This document shows, one piece after another, positions 52,859-62,180 of a DNA stretch of 64,000 nucleotides. Under the pieces are notes generated by a model, which saw nothing but the letters and a program-made list of their open reading frames with translations, ran no database searches and had not been told where the DNA came from. Every line of letters starts with the position of its first letter. Positions within the stretch are counted from its first letter, which is position 1. The stretch is taken from positions 744,001 through 808,000 of the forward strand of contig CAWGAF010000002.1 in NCBI GenBank assembly GCA_963820495.1. The letters run 5' to 3'. Source of the DNA: JBBIPA01 sp963820495 (lineage in GTDB: Bacteria > Chloroflexota > Dehalococcoidia > GIF9 > UBA5629). Made by a program: the position numbers and the translations under genes.

Positions 52859-53566
52859 CTATCCGCCCAGAAATGATTCGCGCACAATCTGGTTATCCAT
52901 TAATTCTTTTGTTTTACCTTCAAGAGTAATTTGGCCCACTGTTAGTACATAGAGAAGTTCGGTGACACTGAAAGCTAGTCCAGCATTTTGCTCTACAAGT
53001 AGAACACTGATTCCATCTTTGTTTATTGCTCCAATTACATCGACTAGACTTTGAACTACTAATGGAGCTAGTCCTAAAGACGGTTCATCCATAAGAAGCA
53101 GCTTTGGTTTAGCCATCAGGCCTCTACCAATTGCTAACATCTGCTGCTCACCACCGCTTAAAGTACTAGCACGTTGATTGTGTCTTTGACCTAGTATTGG
53201 GAAAAGCTGCAGGATTCTGTCCAGATCCTTCTTTATGCCGTCTTTATCTTTCCTTAAATAGGAACCTGTTTTAATATTCTGCATAACACTCATGTAAGGG
53301 AAAAGCCTTCGATGTTCTGGGACATGGACAATGCCCATCCTCACGATTTCGTGAGTTGCCATGCTATCTATCTTCTTATTTTGGAACCAGATTTCGCCAG
53401 CACTTATTGGCACTAGTCCAGACACAGCTCTCATGATAGTACTTTTACCAGCTCCGTTAGCGCCGATAAGGCCTGTTACTGATCCATCAGGAACATCTAT
53501 ATTGATACCCTTTATCGCTTCAGCTTTGCCGTAGTGAACCTTTACATTTTTAAGACTAAGCAGCAT
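52859..53566 (-). CDS. livF: LIV-type ABC transporter ATP-binding protein LivF (set 2)
   Basis: This 235-residue ATPase of standard LivF length has Walker A GANGAGKS (about 35-42), signature LSGGEQQML, Walker B LLLMDEPSLGLAP and VEQNAGLAFSV. Its start overlaps the end of livG by 11 bp, so translation is coupled. It is the last gene of the second LIV operon (livH, livM, livG, livF). The matching binding-protein gene is not in the operon. A partial one lies at the right edge of the window. Confidence 0.93.
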   Translation of the reverse strand: MLLSLKNVKVHYGKAEAIKGINIDVPDGSVTGLIGANGAGKSTIMRAVSGLVPISAGEIWFQNKKIDSMATHEIVRMGIVHVPEHRRLFPYMSVMQNIKTGSYLRKDKDGIKKDLDRILQLFPILGQRHNQRASTLSGGEQQMLAIGRGLMAKPKLLLMDEPSLGLAPLVVQSLVDVIGAINKDGISVLLVEQNAGLAFSVTELLYVLTVGQITLEGKTKELMDNQIVRESFLGG

Positions 53567-54320
53567 GTTTTTCGACTCCGAGGTAAGCCTGTATTACTTC
53601 CTTGTTTTGTTGCATCTCAGCAGGTGTTCCTCTAGCGATCTCCGTACCGAAGTTAAGCACCAATATTCTATCACATACGTTCATGACTGCTCTCATGTTA
53701 TGCTCGATCAGTATGACAGATGTACCTCGAGATCTAATTTTACCAATTAGCTCAAGAGCCATATCGATCTCCGTAGGATTCATACCTGCGCAAGGCTCAT
53801 CAAGCAACAATATTCTGGGGTCAGCAGCTAGAGCTATGGCAACACCAAGCATCTTCTGGTGTCCATGAGCTAAGTTGCGAGCAAGTTCATCTTTCCTGTC
53901 ATCCAATCCTACGAATTGCAGGATATTTGTTGCGTAATCCCAGGTGCTCTTAAATTTCGTACGATATCTAGAGGTGTTAAATAGTGATTCCCAGAAGCCG
54001 ATTCTGGAGTGTAAACGAGATGCAACCGCTACATTCTGCAGGACGGTAAATTCATGGAATATCCGGTCTAGCTGGAAAGTACGGGCTACTCCAAGCTCAG
54101 CTATACTATGTGGTCCTTTGCCGGTAATATCTTCACCTTCAAATATTACCTCCCCACTTGTTGGTTTAAGGAAACCTGTTATTAAATTGAAAAGGGTAGT
54201 TTTCCCTGAACCGTTGGGGCCGATTACGCCAACTATCTCGTTTGCATCGACACTCAAATTAATATTATTGACGGCTCGCAGGCCCCTAAAGTGCTTGGTT
54301 ATCCCTTTGGTTTCAAGCAT
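53556..54320 (-). CDS. livG: LIV-type ABC transporter ATP-binding protein LivG (set 2)
   Basis: This 254-residue ATPase has Walker A GPNGSGKT, the LivG-type signature NLAHGHQKMLGVAIAL, Walker B ILLLDEPCAGMNP and H-loop IEHNM. In contrast to set 1, it is in line with its partner genes and overlaps both livM (8 bp) and livF (11 bp). It energises import together with LivF. Confidence 0.93.
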   Translation of the reverse strand: MLETKGITKHFRGLRAVNNINLSVDANEIVGVIGPNGSGKTTLFNLITGFLKPTSGEVIFEGEDITGKGPHSIAELGVARTFQLDRIFHEFTVLQNVAVASRLHSRIGFWESLFNTSRYRTKFKSTWDYATNILQFVGLDDRKDELARNLAHGHQKMLGVAIALAADPRILLLDEPCAGMNPTEIDMALELIGKIRSRGTSVILIEHNMRAVMNVCDRILVLNFGTEIARGTPAEMQQNKEVIQAYLGVEKHAA

Positions 54321-55296
54321 TTTCAGCCTTTCTCCTGTAAATCTTTCTTATTTGGGCTTTAACCACATCGGGCAAAGTTACAAGACCGCCTCGAAGTAAG
54401 AAGATCACGATAAACAATACTGCTACAAAAACAAATGGCTGGTATTCCTTTACTACACGGAATGCCTCAGGAACAATTGTTAAAACAATAGCTCCAATAA
54501 TGGCACCAGCGAATCTCTTTCCTCCTCCTACTATCACATATACCATAATATAGAGGCTAGGAAAAAGCCCAAATGTGTCAGGAGTCAGAACGGCGTTATA
54601 ATGAGCATAGAAACTCCCAGCTAAACCTGCGAAAAAGCAACCTATACAAAAAATAATCGCTTTATGGTTAGCAATATTAGTACCTATACTGGCGGCTAGT
54701 GATTCATCTTGGGCGATGGATTTGAAGGTCATACCGATATAGGAGCGTTCGATGCCATAAAGAAACAGAATCGTAATTAATGCTAGGATCAGGACAAAAT
54801 AACTATACGGGAGCTTGGTAATGAATTCAATGGTTATAAGACCAGGGATAGAGATAGTGTCTAGAGGAGGGATGCCCATTAGCCCAGAGGTGCCTTCGGT
54901 CATTCCTCTCCACTCTGTGAAGACCAGGGAAATAAGCTCACCGAAAAATAAAGTGAGCATGGCGAGATATACTGTCCTAACTCTGGTTATAGGGAATGCG
55001 ATAATTGCCGCTACAGCCATGGCTACTATTGCACCTAATATTAAAGCGCCATAAACGGGCACGCCAAACTTCATTGCAAGTACAGCAGATGTATAAGCTC
55101 CTATGCTCATGAAACCTGCATGGCCGAGAGAAATCTGGCCTGTGGTAGTTATGGCACGGAGACTTATTGCCAATATAACGTTGATTCCGCAAAGGATAAA
55201 GACATGTAAGTAATATTCACTGCTAGTAAGAAATATGGGTATTAGAAAAATGACTATTACCAGGGCAACGTAGCTTAATATCTTACCTAATTTCAT
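54313..55296 (-). CDS. livM: LIV-type ABC transporter permease LivM (set 2)
   Basis: This 327-residue multi-helix membrane protein has LivM motifs TTGQISLGHAGFMSIGAYT, VRTVYLAMLTLFFGELISL and a late YIMVYVIVGGGKRFAGAIIG, where set 1 and most relatives have GGLGT/GGxGS, so this loop has diverged. It overlaps livG by 8 bp and follows livH by 45 bp. It forms half of the substrate channel. Confidence 0.92.
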   Translation of the reverse strand: MKLGKILSYVALVIVIFLIPIFLTSSEYYLHVFILCGINVILAISLRAITTTGQISLGHAGFMSIGAYTSAVLAMKFGVPVYGALILGAIVAMAVAAIIAFPITRVRTVYLAMLTLFFGELISLVFTEWRGMTEGTSGLMGIPPLDTISIPGLITIEFITKLPYSYFVLILALITILFLYGIERSYIGMTFKSIAQDESLAASIGTNIANHKAIIFCIGCFFAGLAGSFYAHYNAVLTPDTFGLFPSLYIMVYVIVGGGKRFAGAIIGAIVLTIVPEAFRVVKEYQPFVFVAVLFIVIFLLRGGLVTLPDVVKAQIRKIYRRKAENA

Positions 55297-55341
55297 AGTC
55301 TGCGCTTTGCTTGGTTTTTAAATATAACTGCCTCGACTATT

Positions 55342-56196
55342 TTAGTCGTAGCCAAGAAGTCCTCTTGGCCTGATAATCAGTATAATTATAATAAGAGCAA
55401 AACCAATTATGTAAGCAATTGTGGTGCTGGCAAAAATGGGGACGACACCGTCTATCAGACCTATTATTATCCCGCCGACAACGGCACCTGGAATACTCCC
55501 TAACCCTCCTAGGATTATTACGGCGATTCCCTTTTCCATTGCGAACCCGCCCATTGCCGGCTCTATTTGGAATATGGCACCCATTAGTGCACCTGCTATA
55601 GCAGCCAAGGCACAACCTATAGCCATAGCGATTGCCGAAATACGGTTAACGTTTATTCCTTGTAAGGCTGCTCCATCTAGGTCTTGGGCAATAGCAACCA
55701 TTGCTTGGCCTGTTTTTGTCGTTCGAATGAAGATAAATAAAATAACCGTCAAAATAATACCAACCCACACGGCTAGCATCCTTTCCCAAGGAAGTCTAAT
55801 TCCCCCCATGGTCATAATACCAGGAAGAAATTCAGGGATGTATTTTTCCTGAGTACCAAAAAAAACTGTAGCTATGGTTTGGAGGAGCAAAATGAGGCCG
55901 ATAGCAACAATGATGCTGTTTTCTATATCCCCACGGAATCGACGAAAGAAAAACCTCTCAAGAGCTATACCTACCAGTCCTAAGGCGATTGCAGATATCA
56001 CAAAGGCTGCCAAAATAGGTAAACCGAATCCGACGCATATGAAATACGCGACGTAAGCACCGAGCATATATATCTCGCCATGCGCGAACTGAACAACACG
56101 CATAAGGCTAAAAACAAGGCTTAATCCTAGGGCGACAAGCACATAAATAAAGCCCATCATTATTCCATTAGCTATACTCTGTATTATGCCTTCCAT
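55342..56196 (-). CDS. livH: LIV-type ABC transporter permease LivH (set 2)
   Basis: This 284-residue permease begins MEGIIQSIANGIMMGFIYVL and has VFSLMRVVQFAHGEIYMLGA and EKGIAVIILGGLGSIPGAVVGG, typical of LivH. It is the first gene of the second LIV operon. The 220-bp gap to the upstream flavoprotein gene contains a TGCCTGATA/TATCAGGCA inverted repeat (56231-56303) and could hold its own promoter. The closeness of aromatic-type oxidoreductase genes suggests an acid substrate rather than leucine. Confidence 0.92.
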   Translation of the reverse strand: MEGIIQSIANGIMMGFIYVLVALGLSLVFSLMRVVQFAHGEIYMLGAYVAYFICVGFGLPILAAFVISAIALGLVGIALERFFFRRFRGDIENSIIVAIGLILLLQTIATVFFGTQEKYIPEFLPGIMTMGGIRLPWERMLAVWVGIILTVILFIFIRTTKTGQAMVAIAQDLDGAALQGINVNRISAIAMAIGCALAAIAGALMGAIFQIEPAMGGFAMEKGIAVIILGGLGSIPGAVVGGIIIGLIDGVVPIFASTTIAYIIGFALIIIILIIRPRGLLGYD

Positions 56197-56416
56197 GCTC
56201 TATGCTACTCCATAAATATTTTCTAGTTTGTGCCTGATAACCTGTTACAAATTTTCTCAGTTGCCCGTTTGCTACATAGCCTGATTTATTATCGTATCAG
56301 GCAGTGAATAATACCTCATTTCATATTGCTACGCAAGCACCCTGTATCTCGCTCATGATATTCAGTAAACACAAAATACTACTCTACGCATTATTATACT
56401 TTAGGTGTAAAAGTTA

Positions 56417-57961
56417 TTATTTTGCTGATATATAGTTGGAAGATTCTGATGCCCCTTTGGGGTCAAACGTTTTCTTAATCCTCCTTAGCAACAAATGATA
56501 ATTGCATATATGAGGTCCGAACATATCATGCAGTGCATCACCGAACACATGATGGGGCAATCCAAAGTGTCCTTTTATGGCTGTTTGATTAGCTCTGTTG
56601 ACAAATTCTCCAAGGCCACTCATTGTCTCGGGGCTAGGAGAATATCGGAGTAGTACTTCAGAATGTCCGAAATGCCCGTGTTCAAGTGAAGTGAGAAATG
56701 GAATAGTGCTGTCGGCATATACTAAGTCCCGTTTTATTAATGATGCTTTAGCTTCGATAGAATCTTGAATGAAATTGTCCTGAACAGAATATGCATCAGT
56801 ACCAAAAACCTCTCCGCCAAAAGCTCCAGTAGCTCGCAAGGTTTCTCTAATGGAGGCGGTGATTCTTATGCAACGCCACAGGAAACCAGCCTCTATTTGG
56901 GGATCCTCAAGCACTTTCAGCGATTTACCCTTGGTTTCGTCTAAGATTTGCTGAAGCACCCGTTTTTTATAGTCGAAATCATTGGGAGAGTTACCGGCTA
57001 CTACAAGGAAAAAGCTTGGCCCCGTCTCCCATTTGCTGAATTGCTTCCAGTATTTAACATCCTCCTCATTACTTGTGGCCATATTTGCTGCTATCATTCC
57101 AGTATTAAAACCCATTAATACAAATCCTATTTCGCTTTCACCAATTTTTTTAACGGCTTCGCCCCTTTTCTTTTCTGACGGGAAAGAGAGGAATCGTGCC
57201 ATAAAGCCCGGCGGTATAAGGCTTGGGAAATAATGCGGTGATACTCCTTCAATTGGAAATGTCGAAGGCCCTGGCCAATGGTATACCTTTGTTGCTGCTT
57301 TGGTATATACTCCTAGCCCTCCCAATGGCACTACATTACCCCTGATTACACCTCTTAATGATGGACCCGGTCCATCGCCACAGAACCATTCACCTAGTGA
57401 CCCTAATGAACCCAGTTTGATTATTTCTCCATCTGGTGTTACCCACTCCAGAGCAAGCTGGTTTCTAGCACCATAACTTGTATGTTGACTCATGTGCCCA
57501 ATTCCTTCATGGGCGGCTATGGGGAGAGCTGAGGTGACACCTCCAGCCCCATTGACATTGCAGTTCAAGCCTTTTTTCATTAACTCAGCCTGTAACTGGG
57601 CATAAATTACAGCTGGCTCAACCACGGCATACATGTTCCTCTCGTTGATTTCTAGGATGCGGTTCATCCTCTTCAAGTCTATTTTTATAACTCCTGGCCC
57701 AGTCGGATCACAATAGATTCCCCATCCTGTACTCGATGCCTTAAATTGCAGCTTGAATTTGTTGCAAAGCCTGACTATTGCCTGGACTTCCTCAGTGCTC
57801 TGAGGAAGCGCTACAGCTTCAAATCTGGGCTTAAACTTATCTGGTCCTGCGACTTGCCCCGAGCGCCAGGCATACCCATCCAGTATCACCGGGTCTGAGG
57901 AAATGTTATCAGGTCCTAATATATCCTCAAACGCTGTATATTGCTCTCTCTTTATAGCCAT
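56417..57961 (-). CDS. VAO/PCMH-type FAD-linked oxidoreductase B (copy 2)
   Basis: This 514-residue paralogue of 48709-50274 shares the landmarks LPQSTEEVQAIVRLCNKF, RMNRILEINERNMYAVVEP, ALPIAAHEGIGHMSQHTS, GDGPGPSLRGVIRG and an end FDPKGASESSNYISAK. It lacks a signal peptide. The upstream Fe-S gene is 15 bp away, as in copy 1, so the B flavoprotein and CCG protein keep their pairing while flavoprotein A has moved to the front of the operon. It probably oxidises a phenolic or hydroxylated substrate and transfers electrons to the Fe-S partner. Confidence 0.78.
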   Translation of the reverse strand: MAIKREQYTAFEDILGPDNISSDPVILDGYAWRSGQVAGPDKFKPRFEAVALPQSTEEVQAIVRLCNKFKLQFKASSTGWGIYCDPTGPGVIKIDLKRMNRILEINERNMYAVVEPAVIYAQLQAELMKKGLNCNVNGAGGVTSALPIAAHEGIGHMSQHTSYGARNQLALEWVTPDGEIIKLGSLGSLGEWFCGDGPGPSLRGVIRGNVVPLGGLGVYTKAATKVYHWPGPSTFPIEGVSPHYFPSLIPPGFMARFLSFPSEKKRGEAVKKIGESEIGFVLMGFNTGMIAANMATSNEEDVKYWKQFSKWETGPSFFLVVAGNSPNDFDYKKRVLQQILDETKGKSLKVLEDPQIEAGFLWRCIRITASIRETLRATGAFGGEVFGTDAYSVQDNFIQDSIEAKASLIKRDLVYADSTIPFLTSLEHGHFGHSEVLLRYSPSPETMSGLGEFVNRANQTAIKGHFGLPHHVFGDALHDMFGPHICNYHLLLRRIKKTFDPKGASESSNYISAK

Positions 57962-57976
57962 GATAAACCTCCTTTG

Positions 57977-59245
57977 TTAGATTGATTTCTCTAGTAGTTC
58001 AACGACATCGTAAACCTTAAGAAGGCTACCATTTTGTTTAATGGCGTCGCTGAAAATAATCTCGCAGTGTGGACAGGCACTCACTAATGCTTCAGCCCCA
58101 GTGGACTCAGCTTCTTTTACCCTATCGTTAGCAGTCCAATTGGCGAATTCGGGGTTTGTCTCCTTTACACCACCGCCGGAGCCACAGCACCAGGCATATT
58201 CCTTTATCCTGTCCATTTCAACGAGCTTTATGCCGGGGATACTCCTGAGGATATCTCGCGGTGGTTCATAAATACCATAGGTTCCCCGTCTGAATGTCCT
58301 CGGGGGATCAAAGATACGCATATGCTTTTGGACTTGTTTTCCTTTCCAATGTATGTAGGGCTCTCCTAATCTACCCAGATGACAAGGGTCGTGATAAGTA
58401 ACCTTTGCCGTGATTTCCTTCTTCGGTTTTAGCTTACCCTCTTTTATGAGACGGTCAAAATATGCAGTGATATGCAATATTTCCATATTATTTTTCAATC
58501 CGAATTTATCGTAGAGTACTTTGAAGGCATGATAGCAATCAGCACAACCAGTCACCAGTACTTCAGCGCCAGACTTCTGGAAAATATCCATATTGTGTTT
58601 GGCCTGTTTTATGGCATCTTTCTTATAGCCCATCTGATACGCTCGACCACCACAGCAGGACTCATGCTCTCGAGCAATGCCGAAGTCTACCCCAGCTTTT
58701 TGCAGCAGTGAGATATTAGCTTTCGCTAACTTCCACATATTTTTGTCATAACACGTCATGCAGCCAGCATGATAAATTACTTTAGTCTTCTGCTTGGTGA
58801 AGTCTTTTACATCAAGTTTTTCGCGCCAATCTCCTCGCTTGACTTTAGTTCCCAGCACCATGGGGCCTTGTTTTCGTAGGCTAGTAATTATTCTGTCGAG
58901 GGCGGGAATAGTATGGCCAGCGTCAACACATTTAATTCTCATTTCGTATATTGGCTCCAGCACTTCCATATCCATAGCATATTTACAGGAGATATCGCAG
59001 CCACCACAGGTCATACAGTTGTAAACCACTTCCAGGAGCTTATCTGTGTGTTTGAGTCTCTTGTCCAACATAGCCACCCCAACACCCATCCTGCCACCGC
59101 CTGAGTATGTGTGAAAATTATACTTTTTTACACTGGGGCAAATATTCGCATATTGGAATCCTGTTACCTTTTCTATAGGTATAAATTTGCAAGCGGAACA
59201 CCGGCAACATGTTTCCATATCACTTCGATAATCTTCTAATGCCAT
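57977..59245 (-). CDS. CCG-domain iron-sulfur protein (GlcF/HdrD-like, copy 2)
   Basis: This 422-residue paralogue of 50291-51577 has N-terminal clusters CCRCSACKFIP…ICPS and CMTCGGCDISCKYAMD, then CCG domains YHAGCMTC…CCGGRAYQMGY…CADC and YHDPCHLGRLGE…CCGSGGG…CPHC. All cysteines expected for two [4Fe-4S] clusters and both CCG centres are present. It lies between flavoprotein A (51 bp upstream) and flavoprotein B (15 bp downstream), forming a GlcDEF-like set of two flavoproteins and one Fe-S protein. Confidence 0.88.
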   Translation of the reverse strand: MALEDYRSDMETCCRCSACKFIPIEKVTGFQYANICPSVKKYNFHTYSGGGRMGVGVAMLDKRLKHTDKLLEVVYNCMTCGGCDISCKYAMDMEVLEPIYEMRIKCVDAGHTIPALDRIITSLRKQGPMVLGTKVKRGDWREKLDVKDFTKQKTKVIYHAGCMTCYDKNMWKLAKANISLLQKAGVDFGIAREHESCCGGRAYQMGYKKDAIKQAKHNMDIFQKSGAEVLVTGCADCYHAFKVLYDKFGLKNNMEILHITAYFDRLIKEGKLKPKKEITAKVTYHDPCHLGRLGEPYIHWKGKQVQKHMRIFDPPRTFRRGTYGIYEPPRDILRSIPGIKLVEMDRIKEYAWCCGSGGGVKETNPEFANWTANDRVKEAESTGAEALVSACPHCEIIFSDAIKQNGSLLKVYDVVELLEKSI

Positions 59246-59296
59246 TTTTCTGCCTCCTTAGATTTATCTATTGGAAAATTTCTTCTCAAGCCAGAG

Positions 59297-60763
59297 TTAA
59301 AAACACAATTTGCCTGGATTCATAATATTGCTGGGATCTAATATTGCCTTAATCTTCTTTAATGCTGTAACCGTGGCAGCGTCTCTATTAATGATCATAG
59401 CAGCGTTTTCATCGTAAGGCCTGGAGAAGAATGCTCCCTTATTCATTAAATTTTTAATAGCATCAGTGGATAACTTCCTAACTTGAGCCAACTCACTTGG
59501 ACTTTCTTGGTTATAAAACAAGTTGAATTCACAGTGACAACTAGTGCCCTGTACTATCGGCTGGAGGTACACTCCTATATCTGAAGCTGGGTAGCCGGCT
59601 CCATCAGCAATAGCATACATGGCTTCGATCAACTCTGGAAGTTTATCGTATATAGTTAAGAAGAATATGTCGTGGCAAGCTCCCTTATAGCGAAGTTTCC
59701 AGTATGCCTCCTGGGAAGGACGTCGGATTGCTTCCAACAATTCGAAAGCAGAAACCTTACCAATTGTCTGGACCGGTTCTACTCCTATACGCTGGGTCAC
59801 ATCTCTCATATCCTTTATTTGTCCACTCATCCGTTCTTTAGGCAGGTATTCATAGCCAGCTATATTGAATAAAAGTATCCACGGGGGTAAAGTATCTTTC
59901 AAGTTTTTGTAATCTTGAGGCAATTTCTTTGCCATGATAACTGACAAGTTAGAATTATTTAAAACAAGGCATTCATTAACCAGTCTCAGCCTTATTAGCC
60001 AGTGGACTGTCTCCAGTATTCTGTCAAGTTGTGAGGAGCCAATCAGGAATGGCTCCTCAAGTCTAGGGAGTAGTTCACATCTAGCTGATGCCCATGTAAC
60101 TATGCCCATTGTTCCTTGCGCTCCCTGAATTATCCTGTGCCAGGAAGCTGCAGATGGTCCTGCTGCCTCTTTCTGGGCACCCCCTGCTGCCCATTGCTCC
60201 TTTATTGTGCCTGGGCCAGATGCTGCTCCTGTTCTGAATATGTCACCAGTTCCAAAAACTACTTCGGTGCTAGCCAACGGGTCGGCTATATCCCAGTGAT
60301 ACTTAGGCATTATTACTGGCTCTCTCTCGAGCATGCTACCTATAACAGACTTTGACCTGCGTGGTTGCAGAGGCGTATTGAGCCTCAGACCCTCTTTGGC
60401 TACTGCCGGTATTAGTTCACCAAATGTTATACCTGGCTCAAACATGGCAACTCTGTTGGCACGGCTTACCATAATAATCTTTTTCATTCTGCTTAAATCT
60501 ACAATAATAGCTCCTCCTGTGCTAGGAACGGTATCACCTCGGAAATGCGGGGGGCCTGAGCTTACGGGCACAAGCGGTGTTATGTTCTCCTTGGCCAGCT
60601 TTACTATCTTCTCTACATCGCTAGTATTTCTTACTTTTACCACACATTCTGGCTTCATTTTATTTACAAAGCTCATATCGTTCGAGTATTCCTCTAATGT
60701 CGATTGTTTACGGCTCACATTGCCAGCACCTACTATTTCTATTAGCTTCTTCTCTGTAATCAT
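59297..60763 (-). CDS. VAO/PCMH-type FAD-linked oxidoreductase A (copy 2)
   Basis: This 488-residue protein is equal in length to the copy at 47190-48656 and follows the same plan: VPVSSGPPHFRGDTVPSTGG, VDLSRMKKIIMVS, MFEPGITFGELI, HRIIQGAQGTMGIVTW and the ending KAILDPSNIMNPGKLCF. It is the first gene of a leftward run with the Fe-S protein and flavoprotein B. Its upstream 259-bp gap probably contains the operon promoter, and a CTAACCATA/TATGGTTAG inverted repeat (60822-60915) lies there. Confidence 0.8.
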   Translation of the reverse strand: MITEKKLIEIVGAGNVSRKQSTLEEYSNDMSFVNKMKPECVVKVRNTSDVEKIVKLAKENITPLVPVSSGPPHFRGDTVPSTGGAIIVDLSRMKKIIMVSRANRVAMFEPGITFGELIPAVAKEGLRLNTPLQPRRSKSVIGSMLEREPVIMPKYHWDIADPLASTEVVFGTGDIFRTGAASGPGTIKEQWAAGGAQKEAAGPSAASWHRIIQGAQGTMGIVTWASARCELLPRLEEPFLIGSSQLDRILETVHWLIRLRLVNECLVLNNSNLSVIMAKKLPQDYKNLKDTLPPWILLFNIAGYEYLPKERMSGQIKDMRDVTQRIGVEPVQTIGKVSAFELLEAIRRPSQEAYWKLRYKGACHDIFFLTIYDKLPELIEAMYAIADGAGYPASDIGVYLQPIVQGTSCHCEFNLFYNQESPSELAQVRKLSTDAIKNLMNKGAFFSRPYDENAAMIINRDAATVTALKKIKAILDPSNIMNPGKLCF

Positions 60764-61022
60764 TTTTGCCCCCTTTCACTTTATGGAAAAATTAAATGAC
60801 TTGTTCTGGTACCACTTTTAGCTAACCATATTGAACTTACTACGGCTTTTGCTTATCTTTATGTCTACAGCGATTCTTAATTCCCCCGGTAAAACTTTTC
60901 ATATACTATGGTTAGACTATCTCACTTTCATCATGTTGAAATTGATTCTTCTCTTGCCTTATTTATGTAACTTAGCCATAACCCTAGTGCACAATCTTGT
61001 TTTAGGCTCTAGGCTATTCTCG

Positions 61023-61835
61023 CTAAGTTAGTGGTATATCTCCCAAGTTTACATCCTTCTCTGTGCTGATGGAATCAAACTTCTTGCTTTTCCCAGCCTT
61101 CTCTATCTTCAGAGAAAACGTGCCTTCATTCAGCCCTTCAAACCAGAAATCCCCGAAACCATCTGTGGTAGCCGTAAACTGCTTTTTACTGCCTGCTTCT
61201 ATTAGAGTGCAGGTTGCTCCAATGATGACCTCTTTCTGCACTGGGTCATATACTGTGCCAGCTATGAACTTCCTGGGTATGTTCAGGTAATATACCCTGG
61301 GCTTGGCTTTATACTCAGGATGCAGTACTTCTGCTTTCTTTATCAGGTCTTTAAACTCTGACTCTTCGCCGAACTTTAGCGCCAGTGTGGGGCAGGCATC
61401 AACGCATCTGGGTTCCTTCCAGCCGCTATCCAGCAGATGAGCACAGCCGGTACATTTCTGGGCTATGTTCAGGTCTTCATTGAAGTAAATAACATGGTAG
61501 GGACAGGAGTCAACACAGCTCTTGCATCCGGTGCACTTTACCGGGTCAATAATTACCAGCCCGTCATCTCTCTTGTAGATAGCCCCTTCTACAGGACAGG
61601 CTGGGATACAGGGAGCATCATCGCAATGCATGCAGAGGATGGGGAGATAGTGCATTTTGACCTTGGGCACGGTTCCTCTAACGAACTCATTCTGCTTCAG
61701 CCAAAATTGTCCTGTGTCTGGCTGTGGTTTGGCATAAGGTGTCCAGTCGTTAGCCACATGCTCATCCTTGCAGGAAATCTGACAGCAGTAGCAGCCATTA
61801 CATATGGCGATATCGATAACGAAAGCTTTTGCCAT
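61023..61835 (-). CDS. Four-cluster ferredoxin-type small subunit with beta-sandwich domain, beside a decayed large subunit
   Basis: This 270-residue protein has the layout of the transhydroxylase-like small subunits, but all sixteen cluster cysteines are present (12, 15, 18, 22; 68, 71, 76, 80; 101, 104, 107, 111; 128, 131, 144, 148), so it should bind four [4Fe-4S] clusters. The C-terminal domain (FIAGTVYDPVQKEVIIGATC, GFGDFWFEGLNEGTFSLKI) is kept. GGAGG lies within the end of the large-subunit remnant just upstream. Since that large subunit is nearly all deleted, this protein may serve large subunit 3, which lacks a small subunit. That is inference. Confidence 0.85.
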   Translation of the reverse strand: MAKAFVIDIAICNGCYCCQISCKDEHVANDWTPYAKPQPDTGQFWLKQNEFVRGTVPKVKMHYLPILCMHCDDAPCIPACPVEGAIYKRDDGLVIIDPVKCTGCKSCVDSCPYHVIYFNEDLNIAQKCTGCAHLLDSGWKEPRCVDACPTLALKFGEESEFKDLIKKAEVLHPEYKAKPRVYYLNIPRKFIAGTVYDPVQKEVIIGATCTLIEAGSKKQFTATTDGFGDFWFEGLNEGTFSLKIEKAGKSKKFDSISTEKDVNLGDIPLT

Positions 61836-61837
61836 TT

Positions 61838-62178
61838 CTATTTACCTCCTTCTTCGATAACCCAGGCATTGAAGCGTAATCCAGAAGCTGGGTCGTATTC
61901 TCTTTTGAATGCTTCAGGGTATTGTTTTCTCCATTCTTCCATCTCTGCCGAAATGACTTTCTGTACATCAACAAGATAACCACTGGTAGCCTGGCCGACG
62001 GCGTTCTTGGAGGATATACCAATTGGGGCAATGGTATTAATCACACCGCCACGGTCAACTTTGCCTGGAATAATGGGATCATATCGTGCTCCGTGGTTCA
62101 CGTAGACTACGCCGGGCATGATTCTTTCCCAGGCAATGGAGCCGCTAAGAACAATACCTCTCTCGTTGAATAGCCCCA
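61838..62178 (-). pseudogene. Truncated molybdopterin large subunit (C-terminal ~110 codons only)
   Basis: The frame reads GLFNERGIVLSGSIAWERIM, then PGVVYVNHGARYDPIIPG, and ends near FNAWVIEEGGK. This follows the last ~110 residues of large subunit 3 (YNERGAVLGGAFVTERIM, PGVVYIDHGARYDPIVPG, KYPEAFKKPYKADAGLR). About 780 residues are missing. The homology starts right at the 3' end of the preceding 248-residue gene, whose stop is at 62181, so a deletion joined the two. The tail is still followed after 2 bp by the small-subunit gene, the normal order. An ATG at 62119 could yield 93 residues, but no catalytic part remains. Confidence 0.88.
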
Positions 62179-62180
62179 GA

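Noticed and set aside
56231..56303. TGCCTGATA/TATCAGGCA inverted repeat upstream of livH set 2
   Set aside because: Nine matching bases within a gap of this size can arise by chance, and no second copy was seen, so it is not reported as a finding.
60822..60915. CTAACCATA/TATGGTTAG inverted repeat upstream of flavoprotein A copy 2
   Set aside because: Only nine bases and widely spaced. There is no supporting promoter context.
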